Below are positions 18,907-26,239 of a stretch of 64,000 bases of DNA, one piece after another. Location of the stretch: assembly GCF_009671245.1 (NCBI RefSeq), contig NZ_VTFS01000001.1, positions 1,027,914 to 1,091,913 on the forward strand, in the 5' to 3' direction. A program made the position numbers and the translations under genes. The stretch comes from Marinicella rhabdoformis. GTDB lineage: Bacteria > Pseudomonadota > Gammaproteobacteria > Xanthomonadales > Marinicellaceae. Numbering within the stretch: the stretch's first letter is position 1; each line of letters begins with the position of its first letter. Under the pieces are notes generated by a model, which saw only the letters and a program-made list of their open reading frames with translations, had not been told where the DNA came from and searched no databases.

Positions 18907-19455
18907 TTAACTATACTCTTTAGGTGCGCTGAAGCTTTTACTGTAATGGCCAGATGAATCAAAACAACAGACACGCTTATTCCCTGAAGCCAGCATTTCA
19001 CAGCCATTAAGCACCCGCTTGCCTCTTGTCGTTGATTGCTTGGCTGATTCTATCCAATGAATCCAATCCACACGCGCCAAAGTGCTGGTCTTTTGCCATG
19101 TGATCATGGCTTGTGGATCAGATGCCAAAGCCTCACTCAAGTCTGAGGGCAAGTCTGGCTCAGGTTCTTTTTTTACTGGCGCAAGAGATATAGCCACTGA
19201 ATCACCTGTTGTTGCAGCAGCATCCATCATTTCGGTAGTCACTTTCAGCCAATGGCTTAAATGACCATCTGGCTCGAGCCTGGCTTGGAAAGGGTAATCA
19301 TTCAAAGTGCCTTCAACCGAAGTCCTGCCTCGTCTGGGCAAAGTGTCACTGACCTTTTTAGGTAAAACAACAAATGCCCAAGCTTTTTGATCTCCACAGT
19401 CAGCAGGCCGAAGTAATGTGCCCTCAAAAAATGAAGTTAAACTTACTTTATCCAT
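18907..19455 (-). CDS. YdeI/DUF1905 family protein
   Basis: 182 residues in two parts. Residues about 8-92 match the DUF1905 pattern (AWAFVVLPKKV, GTLNDYPFQARLEPDGHLSHWLKV). The C-terminal half is the YdeI/bacteriocin-protection-like segment (SEALASDPQAMITWQKTSTLARVDWIHWIESAKQ and GKRVLNGCEML). The family is widespread and poorly understood; a role in resisting cationic peptides has been reported for some YdeI-like proteins. It belongs to a run of small minus-strand accessory genes, 69 bases from its VOC neighbour. Confidence 0.75.
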   Translation of the reverse strand: MDKVSLTSFFEGTLLRPADCGDQKAWAFVVLPKKVSDTLPRRGRTSVEGTLNDYPFQARLEPDGHLSHWLKVTTEMMDAAATTGDSVAISLAPVKKEPEPDLPSDLSEALASDPQAMITWQKTSTLARVDWIHWIESAKQSTTRGKRVLNGCEMLASGNKRVCCFDSSGHYSKSFSAPKEYS

Positions 19456-19511
19456 AAGTTACTTGATACAAATAGCTGCTTCATTCCCAATTCACCGCAA
19501 ATTTCTGTAAC

Positions 19512-19925
19512 TTACAAGGTTTCAACATATTGTTTAAAGTTGTTTAAAATACACTGCCAACCTGCTTTTTGCTGCGCCGCTGAAAATTCATTTTCTGCCT
19601 CAAATGTTTCAACCAATCTGATACCTTGTTCTGTTTGAGCAAAGGTAATCAATACTTTTCGACCATCTGCAAGCTCATATTCTATTTTACTTTCAGGTTC
19701 TATATCAGTAAAAACACCCTTAAAATCAAAACCCATTGAACCATCTTTGGCTTCCATCCGATAATTAAAACCAGCACCAACCATTAAATCAATTTCAGCC
19801 CTTGGACACAGCCAGTCATTGGACGCAAAATTCCATTTACTGATATCTGAAGCTGAGACCCAAGCAGACCAGACGTTGGTTAAAGGTGCATCGATTAACG
19901 CTTCAATTGATATTTCCATACTCAT
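19512..19925 (-). CDS. SRPBCC (AHSA1-like) domain protein
   Basis: 137 residues covering a whole START-like fold: EISIEALIDAPLTNVWSAWV, WNFASNDWLCPRAEIDL, FKGVFTDIEPESKIEYEL and the C-terminal helix QKAGWQCILNNFKQYVETL. This is the AHSA1/ligand-binding branch common in small stress-related gene clusters. It is followed at its 3' side by the YdeI-like gene and preceded by a VOC gene, a combination often seen in accessory DNA. Ligand unknown. Confidence 0.85.
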   Translation of the reverse strand: MSMEISIEALIDAPLTNVWSAWVSASDISKWNFASNDWLCPRAEIDLMVGAGFNYRMEAKDGSMGFDFKGVFTDIEPESKIEYELADGRKVLITFAQTEQGIRLVETFEAENEFSAAQQKAGWQCILNNFKQYVETL

Positions 19926-19963
19926 AATTTTTCGTACGCTGTAAGACTCAATACAATCAATCC

Positions 19964-20347
19964 CTACTTCTGAGAATGTAAACCAAACATATTGCCTTCA
20001 GTGTCAACTGCCAATGTGATGAAACCATAGTCACCTATCGCCATTTTTGACTGATGTACTTTTCCACCTGCTGTTTCAATCCGCGCTTCTTCAACCGCAC
20101 AATCTTCACAAGAAAAGTAAACCAAAGTGCTGTTACCACCAGCTGAAAAGCCTTCCGTCTTAACCAAAGCCCCTGAAGCACCATACTGTTCCATGTTGGA
20201 TGAAAACGCCTTCAATACCACATTTGAATCAGTGGGATCACCCAATGCCTCAAGCGCAACATTTAAAACCGTCTGATAGAACTGCTCAGCCCTTGCCATG
20301 TCATCTACATATATTTCGAACCAACCCACTGGATTACCATTCATCAC
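19964..20347 (-). CDS. VOC family protein (PhnB-like group)
   Basis: 127 residues. NPVGWFEIYVDDMARAEQFYQTVL at the N-terminus and GDYGFITLAVDTEGNMFGLHSQ at the C-terminus define one VOC domain. It is only distantly similar to the VOC protein at 18469-18837, so the two are separate acquisitions or old paralogs. A GAGGAG ribosome binding site lies before the ATG. Metal-dependent enzyme or binding protein; substrate unknown. Confidence 0.85.
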   Translation of the reverse strand: MMNGNPVGWFEIYVDDMARAEQFYQTVLNVALEALGDPTDSNVVLKAFSSNMEQYGASGALVKTEGFSAGGNSTLVYFSCEDCAVEEARIETAGGKVHQSKMAIGDYGFITLAVDTEGNMFGLHSQK

Positions 20348-20506
20348 CGTCTCCTCTAGTTTGATATTGGATTCACATTATTATAATAATAGAAAGGGCT
20401 CCGCCCATAACTTATTACCCAAAGTTTTGAAGAATGACAATAGACAAAGAAACTAGGCTGAAGTAGCCAACCAACCTTGCTAAAAAAACCATTCTTAGTG
20501 AATTGA

Positions 20507-20851
20507 TTAGTTGGGTTTTTTACTCACTAAATCCTGAGCTACCAAAAGTTGTATTTGATTGGAGCGACTGAGACCATGCATATATTCTTTAAATTCAATT
20601 CGCTTAATTATCGGAGGATTTTCTAGATTTATCCGGTCGAGTTCTAAACAAATTATATATAAACCATCTACAAGAATCACATATTTATCTTCACCTTGAT
20701 CTGGAATCCAGCGCAATACACATGCTTTATCAGTAGAATGTCCTTCAGAATCAAGCGCGTCTCGAAGCTTTGATTTTGCAACAAAACTGTCATTAGAGTT
20801 TCGCAACTGCTCACGATTTTCATTTTCTATTTTGCTGCCTATTAATTTCAT
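20507..20851 (-). CDS. hypothetical protein
   Basis: 114 residues, no family recognised, soluble, no signal peptide. The middle has a beta-rich core (CVLRWIPDQGEDKYVILVDGLYIICLEL). No convincing ribosome binding site is visible. The stop codon lies directly after CCCAAC (ACCCAAC, matching the attC R'' consensus RYYYAAC), and an AGCCCAACAT/ATGTTGGGCT pair brackets the upstream DNA. This raises the possibility of a degenerate integron cassette; the evidence is weak. Confidence 0.55.
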   Translation of the reverse strand: MKLIGSKIENENREQLRNSNDSFVAKSKLRDALDSEGHSTDKACVLRWIPDQGEDKYVILVDGLYIICLELDRINLENPPIIKRIEFKEYMHGLSRSNQIQLLVAQDLVSKKPN

Positions 20852-20900
20852 ATTTGAACACTGCTCAAAAAATAATATCTAAAAGTTTTGTGATGGCCCG

Positions 20901-21007
20901 AGCCCAACATTTGATGGTTGGCTAACAAAACTTACTCCTTGAAAAGAGTGGTTGTTATCTTTAAATATTAGAAGTTTATGGTGTAATTGAAGGTCTGATG
21001 TTGGGCT
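20901..21007. repeat. 107-bp element bounded by AGCCCAACAT / ATGTTGGGCT
   Basis: Perfect 10-base inverted arms at 20901-20910 and 20998-21007. The arms contain GCCCAAC and GTTGGGC, which fit the R''/R' consensus of integron attC sites (RYYYAAC, GTTRRRY), and the length is in the attC range. No clean inner L boxes or extrahelical base are visible, unlike the site at 22168-22284. A second pair, AAGTTTTGT/ACAAAACTT, overlaps at 20883-20933. The next 60 bases can fold by GGTAGC/GCTACC. Either a degenerate attC or a dispersed palindrome. Confidence 0.4.
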
Positions 21008-21138
21008 GCGCGTTGCTCGCCTAAAGCGCCTACTTTTGGTAGCCCACCCTTGTATGCTACCCATTCACTGAATAATCCAATCCCAAACACATAATTTCAT
21101 ACTAACTCAAAATAAAAATAGTTTCTTTAACACTGCTT

Positions 21139-21300
21139 TCAACTTCTCAATCGATGACTGTCCTGTATTACTTCAGAAGTATATTCCACCGGACGCCGCG
21201 TCACCGCCACCACTTGATCAAAACCCGTTGATTCCACCAAGCGACTCTCCAAATGACTGCCCACCAAGCCGGTTGCACCCAAAACGATTGCTTTTTTCAT
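21139..21300 (-). pseudogene. truncated NAD(P)-binding Rossmann gene (5' fragment)
   Basis: A 53-residue frame reading MKKAIVLGATGLVGSHLESR and then FDQVVAVTRRPVEY before it turns into unrelated residues and stops. GATGLVG is the dinucleotide-binding GxTGxxG motif of atypical short-chain/NmrA-like or HTATIP2-like oxidoreductases, which are normally 200 or more residues long. Only the first beta-alpha-beta unit remains. It lies 27 bases after the thioredoxin-fold gene on the same strand. Most likely the relic of a gene cut by deletion or recombination. Confidence 0.65.
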
Positions 21301-21327
21301 TGAATCAAAACCACATCATTTTGCCAT

Positions 21328-22107
21328 TCATTCCGCCAGCAGTGATTCGATGGCATTTTTGATGTTGCCCATGTCACTGGCACACATCTTATGTAATTCA
21401 GAACCATTGTCTTCGTGGTATTCCATACCGGGATGGACAAAACGAATCACACCGGATTTGTCCAAAATGAACGTCACTGACGTACCGGGTCGTTTGGGTC
21501 CGGTGAGCCACCAGTCTTTTAAAGTGCCCTTACGCCAATCCCAATCAATGGCCACGGGAAATTTGAAATTTCTCGCTTCCACCACACGCGCCACTCGCTC
21601 TTTGTCCAACGGATCATCACGTCCAGCCTTGGGATGAAAGACAGCAATCATTTTCAAGCCTTGGTCTGTGTATTCATCATACAATTGCCGCAAGCCAGGC
21701 GCGCTGCTGGCACAAAAAGGGCAGGTGTCGGTGAACCAACGAATAAAGACCACATGCCCTTTCAAATCATCCAAAGCCAATGGTTCTGAATTCAACCAAC
21801 CGTCAAATTGAAAGGGCGGCGCTTGCAAACCGATTCGATCTTTACCCGCAGCACGGTCCATGGATTGGTAAGTGGTCAGCCAGTCTAAAATTTTGCCATC
21901 CGCCTCGGCTTCAGTCATTCCACTTGAAAGCAAAACCTGTTTTTGGTGATCCCATGTCTGCATGATGACGTAGTCTTTTGGAGATGATATTTCATGATGG
22001 TGCATGTCATGGCCACCACTTTCGGCATCATTGGCAAAACCTGACGGCGAAGCTAAAGCCAGCACCAAGACCGAAAAAACCAAAGGCATTAAATCAATTT
22101 GTTTCAT
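21328..22107 (-). CDS. exported thioredoxin-fold (redoxin/TlpA-like) protein
   Basis: 259 residues. An N-terminal hydrophobic segment (about 8-25) acts as signal peptide, followed by a His-rich stretch (GGHDMHHHE). The redoxin domain starts near residue 92 (GLQAPPFQF). The active site is TDTCPFCASSAPG (Cys129 and Cys132), then FHPKAGRDDP and the cis-Pro region RPGTSVTFILDKSG. Probably a periplasmic thiol-disulfide reductase/peroxidase-like protein. A TTGAGT-17-TATAAT promoter (22116-22144) ends so close to the ATG that the message may be nearly leaderless. It lies just outside the integron cassette, on the distal side of its attC. Confidence 0.8.
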   Translation of the reverse strand: MKQIDLMPLVFSVLVLALASPSGFANDAESGGHDMHHHEISSPKDYVIMQTWDHQKQVLLSSGMTEAEADGKILDWLTTYQSMDRAAGKDRIGLQAPPFQFDGWLNSEPLALDDLKGHVVFIRWFTDTCPFCASSAPGLRQLYDEYTDQGLKMIAVFHPKAGRDDPLDKERVARVVEARNFKFPVAIDWDWRKGTLKDWWLTGPKRPGTSVTFILDKSGVIRFVHPGMEYHEDNGSELHKMCASDMGNIKNAIESLLAE

Positions 22108-22115
22108 GACAATTG

Positions 22116-22144
22116 ATTATAGAAAACTTCCGATAATGACTCAA
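22116..22144 (-). promoter_or_regulatory. promoter of the thioredoxin-fold gene
   Basis: Minus-strand TTGAGT (22139-22144) and TATAAT (22116-22121) with 17-base spacing. The expected start of transcription is near 22109, two bases before the annotated ATG at 22107, which implies a leaderless or near-leaderless transcript unless a later start (Met7) is used. Confidence 0.65.
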
Positions 22145-22167
22145 TCTAATTTAAAACTATTGTCATC

Positions 22168-22284
22168 CTGCAACGCCCGCTTCAGCTTCGCCGAAGCCGT
22201 AGTGTTTTTGTGTTAATGTTTGAGCGCAGCGAGTAACACAAAAACGCGGAGGTTTTGGCGTCAGACTGCAAGCGTTTGTTAGCT
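22168..22284 (-). repeat. integron attC recombination site
   Basis: Read on the minus strand from 22284. R'' is AGCTAAC, then a 3-base spacer and L'' CGCTTGCAG. After a long centre come L' CTGAAGCG, a 3-base spacer and GTTGCAG. L'' and L' pair over 8 bases with one unpaired G in L'', the extrahelical base that orients attC recombination. The centre has a perfect 11-base pair TTTTTGTGTTA/TAACACAAAAA (22205-22215, 22234-22244). The stop codon of the DUF2199 gene is inside R''. In the free cassette R' would be GTTAGCA, pairing with R'' over six bases. Total 117 bases, similar in length to Vibrio VCR sites. Confidence 0.85.
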
Positions 22285-22809
22285 GTGCATGCACTTTTCT
22301 GCAATCTCCTGAGCTCTTGCAATACAAATACCATTTTCGTAATCGACTACTAGTTGATGCTCAGATTCATGTGGAACAAGCTGCGGCCTTTGATTATTGT
22401 CTTGAGGTTGAACATCTAGTTTGAGCGCATACGTACTTTCATAATATGGTAGATAGTTAGACAAGTACCCAAAAAAACAATCACCAGTATCAGGACAATC
22501 ATATGTCTCTACATAGCGCTCATAACTTGCTTTACTTAATGAACTCCAAATGCCCCACATGAACGGCTCGCTCACACCATGGATAGGTATTTCTAATACA
22601 GCACGCACAAAATAGTGCGTGCCGTCTTCATCGGTATAAAAACAAAGGTCTTCCGTAAGCTTTCCCTGACCTTTAACCTCATCGCTCTGCTCCAAGTATG
22701 GGTCAGGTGCATTAAAACCAAAACTAGGTGAACCTTCATGAATCTCTTCACACGAAGAGCATTTAAAACTAAATATTCCCGCCATGTATGATCTCTAATA
22801 TACTGCTAA
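22174..22809 (-). mobile_element. integron gene cassette (DUF2199)
   Basis: A 636-base single-gene cassette. Its leading edge is G^TTAGCA on the minus strand (cut between 22810 and 22809) and its trailing edge is the G of GTTGCAG at 22174. The first bases TTAGC are complementary to the R'' box GCTAA at the far end, as required for a circular cassette. It is oriented away from the integrase, as in normal integron arrays. No second unambiguous cassette follows. Confidence 0.8.
22279..22785 (-). CDS. DUF2199 family protein, integron cassette gene
   Basis: 168 residues, full-length DUF2199-like protein. It has an N-terminal CSSCEEIHEGSPSFGF pair of cysteines (possible metal site), LTEDLCFYTDEDGTHYFVRAVLEIPI and WGIWSSLSKASYERYV, all characteristic of the family. 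No biochemical function is known. It is the only gene in a cassette whose attC overlaps its stop codon, and its ATG lies 20 bases inside the leading edge of the cassette. Expression probably depends on a promoter in the integrase-side region (a weak TTGAAG-17-TAGTAT is present at 22832-22860). Confidence 0.85.
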   Translation of the reverse strand: MAGIFSFKCSSCEEIHEGSPSFGFNAPDPYLEQSDEVKGQGKLTEDLCFYTDEDGTHYFVRAVLEIPIHGVSEPFMWGIWSSLSKASYERYVETYDCPDTGDCFFGYLSNYLPYYESTYALKLDVQPQDNNQRPQLVPHESEHQLVVDYENGICIARAQEIAEKCMHS

Positions 22810-22810
22810 C
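22804..22810 (-). other. attI-side insertion point
   Basis: GTTAGCA on the minus strand, 187 bases from the integrase start, is the crossover position of the integrase-proximal attachment site joined to the first cassette. The assignment rests on its complementarity to the R'' box of the cassette's attC. The integrase-binding sites of attI itself cannot be recognised because attI sequences vary between integrons. Confidence 0.65.
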
Positions 22811-22996
22811 AATTTATTAAATACACATCTTATACTATTAACAAAGGTGAAATGCTTCAATTTTGCTTATTTTTTGGGCTTTTTAGTCAATAATTAACCG
22901 TATACTCACAAATTAATAGATTTAATTCGCTTAAATCATGATATATATGCATATATGCGCTAATATCTTAAATATTCTTGATTATAAGGCGTATAA

Positions 22997-23959
22997 ATGA
23001 AATTACTCGACCAAGTCAGGGTGAAGATTAAATTCCTTCATTACAGCGATGAAACAGCAAAAATCTATAATTATTGGATCAAGCAGTTTATTTTATTCCA
23101 CGACAAAAAGCACCCCACCAGCATGGGAAAGCAAGAGATTGAACAATTCTTGACTTATTTGGCTACCAAACGTCAGGTCTCAGCCAGCACACAAAATCAA
23201 GCGTTCAATGCCCTTTTGTTCCTTTATCAAAAAGTACTGGATATCTCTTTAGAGGGCCAAAACATCAATGCATTGCGCGCCAAGCAAAGGCTGCATTTAC
23301 CTACTGTTCTGAGTACCCAAGAGGTCAAGCAGCTGATTGATCAATTCGATGAGAATATTTATAAAACCATAACCCAGACCTTATACGGTTGTGGACTGCG
23401 AATTTCTGAGGTATTGGCTTTAAGAATCAAAGATTTGGACTTTGATTACAATCGCATGATCATTTGGGACAGTAAATCTTTACATGACCGATCCGTACCG
23501 ATGCCCAAGCAACTGATAAAACCCTACCAACAGTTGATTCAAGTGAATAAAAGAACACATGACAGAGACTTAGCCAAAGGTTATGGAACGGTTGAACTGC
23601 CCAATGCTTTACAAAAGAAATACCCAAAAGCTGAAAAGGAGTTTAAATGGCAATACCTTTTCCCAATGAAAAAGGTCTCCAAAGACCCTAAAAGTGGCAT
23701 CATTCGCCGACACCATGTTTTGAACAGCACTTACAACCGCAACCTAAAAATAGCGGTGAACCATTCAGGCATCAACAAAAAAATCACTGCCCATACTTTA
23801 AGGCATTCCTATGCGACGCACTTGTTACAGGCAGGCATCGATGTGCGCACCATCCAAGAGCTGATGGGACATAAGAGCTTAGAAACTACCATGATTTATA
23901 CCCATGTGGTGAAAGAATTGAGCGAAAAGAACCGATTCAGTCCCCTAGATTATTTATGA
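22997..23959 (+). CDS. intI: integron integrase IntI (tyrosine recombinase)
   Basis: 320 residues. Catalytic residues Arg135 (CGLRISEVL), Lys160, His266 and Arg269 ([12 protein letters not shown]), His292 (LMGHKS) and Tyr301 (YTHV) are all present, each exactly 11 positions before its IntI1 counterpart. Between Arg135 and His266 it has the extra integron-specific segment ([23 protein letters not shown]) that separates IntI from XerC/XerD, and [19 protein letters not shown] matches the IntI1 pattern. IntI excises and inserts gene cassettes at attI and attC. It is divergent from its cassette, the standard layout. AAGG lies upstream of the ATG. No obvious LexA box was found; a 14-base palindrome (22943-22956) lies in the promoter region. 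Confidence 0.95.
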   Translation: MKLLDQVRVKIKFLHYSDETAKIYNYWIKQFILFHDKKHPTSMGKQEIEQFLTYLATKRQVSASTQNQAFNALLFLYQKVLDISLEGQNINALRAKQRLHLPTVLSTQEVKQLIDQFDENIYKTITQTLYGCGLRISEVLALRIKDLDFDYNRMIIWDSKSLHDRSVPMPKQLIKPYQQLIQVNKRTHDRDLAKGYGTVELPNALQKKYPKAEKEFKWQYLFPMKKVSKDPKSGIIRRHHVLNSTYNRNLKIAVNHSGINKKITAHTLRHSYATHLLQAGIDVRTIQELMGHKSLETTMIYTHVVKELSEKNRFSPLDYL

Positions 23960-24057
23960 AAAACCTTTGGTCAATTGAAAATGACAAACTTGAAAAATAT
24001 CGCATTTTAATGAATTTTGGCTATTTTCAAACTTCGTTTGAACCCGCTTCGCTATGG

Positions 24058-24080
24058 ATTACCCGGTCAAGCCGGGTAAT
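24058..24080. repeat. short palindromic repeat ATTACCCGG / CCGGGTAAT
   Basis: Perfect 9-base arms around a TCAAG loop, preceded by CGCTTCGCTATGG and followed by GACGG. This GGATTACCCGG...CCGGGTAATGACGG type of hairpin occurs as a dispersed repeat in proteobacterial genomes. The surrounding 23960-24193 gap holds nothing else recognisable. Confidence 0.7.
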
Positions 24081-24193
24081 GACGGTGTTTCTCGTTGGAA
24101 AAACTCCCAAATGCACCACGAGTTAATGAAGATTATTTATAAATATTATTTGTGATAAAGTGACTTATTAAGAAAACCAACAAAAGCATCAGC

Positions 24194-24724
24194 ATGAAAG
24201 CTCAAGACATATTAGATTTCTGGTTTGAAGAACTGGAACCCAAACAATGGTGGGTTAAAGACCTTGCATTAGACCACGCGATTAAACAACGTTTTGAAGA
24301 CACTCACCTTGCGGCGTTGGCGGGTGAGTTATTTCATTGGCGAAAAACACCTGAGGGCCGTTTGGCTGAGGTGATTGTTTTAGACCAGTTTTCACGCAAC
24401 ATGTACCGTGACACCCCCGCCTCTTTTGCCAGCGATCCTTTGTCATTGTGTTTGGCTCAAACGGCAGTGGCCGTGGGTGATGATTTGAAATTGACCGATC
24501 AGCAGCGTTCATTCCTTTATATGCCGTATATGCACTCTGAATCTTTGTTGATTCATGATGAGGCGATGCGTTTGTTCAAAGGGTTGTCAAATTTAGACTT
24601 TGAAATCAAACACCGTGACATCATCGTCAAATTCGGTCGTTATCCACACCGCAATGACATTTTAGGTCGCGAATCAACAGCAGAAGAAAAAGCATTCCTG
24701 ACGCAACCTGATTCAAGTTTTTAA
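24194..24724 (+). CDS. DUF924 family protein
   Basis: 176 residues, normal length for this all-helical family related to TPR-like folds. Diagnostic segments: DILDFWFEELEPKQWW, EGRLAEVIVLDQFSRNMYR, FLYMPYMHSESL and KFGRYPHRNDILGRESTAEE. The family is common and uncharacterised. It is monocistronic by appearance and directly follows the integron region, so it may mark the chromosomal flank. Confidence 0.92.
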   Translation: MKAQDILDFWFEELEPKQWWVKDLALDHAIKQRFEDTHLAALAGELFHWRKTPEGRLAEVIVLDQFSRNMYRDTPASFASDPLSLCLAQTAVAVGDDLKLTDQQRSFLYMPYMHSESLLIHDEAMRLFKGLSNLDFEIKHRDIIVKFGRYPHRNDILGRESTAEEKAFLTQPDSSF

Positions 24725-24790
24725 AAAAGTTGTAACCTTTTCACCACCTCCTGACTATAAGAAGATACAACACAAACATCAGGAGATCAC

Positions 24791-25684
24791 ATGAAAACCT
24801 TTTTCAAAAAAACATCAATCATCTTCGCGGCCGTCGCGACTTCTTTTACAGCGCATGCTGGTGGCTTTGATGATGCCACGTGGTACGTCAGTTTAGATAT
24901 TGAACAAGCCAGAGCCAAACTCATCCCACACCTTTCTGAGCACACCAAAAGCAACAATAATTTTGAGTTCACTGCTTTGACTCCTGTTGGCGTCAATCAA
25001 GTCACCATGTATGGTCAAAGCAAAGAGTCTTCTACTTTTACCATGGTCTTATCAGGTCAGTTAGGTGATTTTTCTGCCGTTAACTTTATCAACGAATTAG
25101 AAAAACAAGCCGGCGAAGATGCCCGAGTGACTTTAAAAGAAAGTACCAAGAACAATGGCCACACCATAGAACACTTTGTCATAGCCGGTGACGAAAACAA
25201 TAAATCTTTTTACACTGCAAAGTTAACCGACAACACCATGGTTGCAAGCTTTGAAAGGCAGGAGGTGTTTAATTGGACAAGCAATAAATACAACACCCTT
25301 GGTTTGCACCAAACTGGCCTGGTCACTGTTCAAGTTAACATCGCCTCAGCGATGATGCACATGGGTGCTGACATTGACCAAGGTGCTGAACCTTTTCAAT
25401 CCCACATGTTTCAAAAAATCAACCAGGTATCGGCCAGCTTGACCGAAGATCAGGATGATTTGCTGATTGAAGTGGCTTTAGTGACTGAAGATGAAGCCGC
25501 TGCCAAACAGGTCAACGCAGTGGTCAATGGCTTGGTTGCTATGAATGCCTTGTCTGACGCTTCATCGAGTAACAAAGCTGTAAGCGCATTATTGGATAAC
25601 TTAGACATCAGTAACAAAGGCAACCATGTGATGATTTTAAGTCACCTGCCTTTGGCAATACTAGCTGAAATTGACTTTAATTGA
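24791..25684 (+). CDS. exported protein of unknown function upstream of sigma factor
   Basis: 297 residues with a signal peptide ending in TAHAGG (about residue 23). A clear AGGAG ribosome binding site precedes the ATG. The mature protein has strands and helices without cysteines and resembles no family that I recognise with certainty. The RBS and the 15-base gap to the ECF sigma gene suggest co-transcription, so it may be the target or sensor of that sigma system. Function unknown. Confidence 0.75.
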   Translation: MKTFFKKTSIIFAAVATSFTAHAGGFDDATWYVSLDIEQARAKLIPHLSEHTKSNNNFEFTALTPVGVNQVTMYGQSKESSTFTMVLSGQLGDFSAVNFINELEKQAGEDARVTLKESTKNNGHTIEHFVIAGDENNKSFYTAKLTDNTMVASFERQEVFNWTSNKYNTLGLHQTGLVTVQVNIASAMMHMGADIDQGAEPFQSHMFQKINQVSASLTEDQDDLLIEVALVTEDEAAAKQVNAVVNGLVAMNALSDASSSNKAVSALLDNLDISNKGNHVMILSHLPLAILAEIDFN

Positions 25685-25699
25685 TTTCGACACAGTGAT

Positions 25700-26239
25700 A
25701 TGACCGAACAGGAATTGATACAACAAGCCCAAAACGGCACCACCGATTGCTTTACGCAGTTGGTGGTTTTGTACCAACCGCGTTTGTACAGTTATTTATT
25801 GGCCCGATGCCATAACCGCCACGATGCCGATGATGTGTTACAAGACACTTTCATCAACGCCTACAAATACCTTAAAAGTTATGACGCACAGTGGGCTTTC
25901 AGTACCTGGCTGTTCACAATCGCCAACCGCCAATTACACAAAATATCACAGTCAAAAGCCAAACATGTTCAAATAGCTGCACTTGAGAACACCACACCGT
26001 CACCAGAACACAATCACTTTCCTGATGAAAACAACCTCTGGTTACTGGTAAAAAAACACTTGGACAGCGCCAGCCATGACCTGTTGTGGTTTTTCTATAT
26101 CGAAGACATGCGCATCAAAGACATCGCCCACGTCATGAAAAAAAGTGAATCGTGGGTGAAAACCACACTGCATCGCAGTAGAATAAAATTAAGCAATAAC
26201 CCCGCTTTCCAACAATTTAAGGCAGGAGTGATTTTATGA
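25700..26239 (+). CDS. ECF RNA polymerase sigma factor
   Basis: 179 residues. Region 2 runs from about residue 15 to 85: LVVLYQPRLYSYLLAR, then the -10 binding segment DADDVLQDTFINAYKYLKSYD and FSTWLFTIANRQLHK. Region 4 at about 120-172 has the helix-turn-helix IKDIAHVMKKSESWVKTTLHRSRIKL. Extracytoplasmic-function sigma factors redirect polymerase to stress or envelope promoters. The stop overlaps the next start by 4 bases, where a membrane protein resembling an anti-sigma partner is encoded. Confidence 0.93.
   Translation: MTEQELIQQAQNGTTDCFTQLVVLYQPRLYSYLLARCHNRHDADDVLQDTFINAYKYLKSYDAQWAFSTWLFTIANRQLHKISQSKAKHVQIAALENTTPSPEHNHFPDENNLWLLVKKHLDSASHDLLWFFYIEDMRIKDIAHVMKKSESWVKTTLHRSRIKLSNNPAFQQFKAGVIL

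Noticed and set aside
20879-21064. A 61-residue minus-strand frame
   Set aside because: It runs through the palindromic element at 20901-21007 and the adjoining GGTAGC/GCTACC fold; low-complexity composition and no ribosome binding site.
22920-22996. A LexA/SOS box before the integrase
   Set aside because: No CTG-N10-CAG pattern could be found. The ATATATGCATATAT palindrome at 22943-22956 is not a LexA site.
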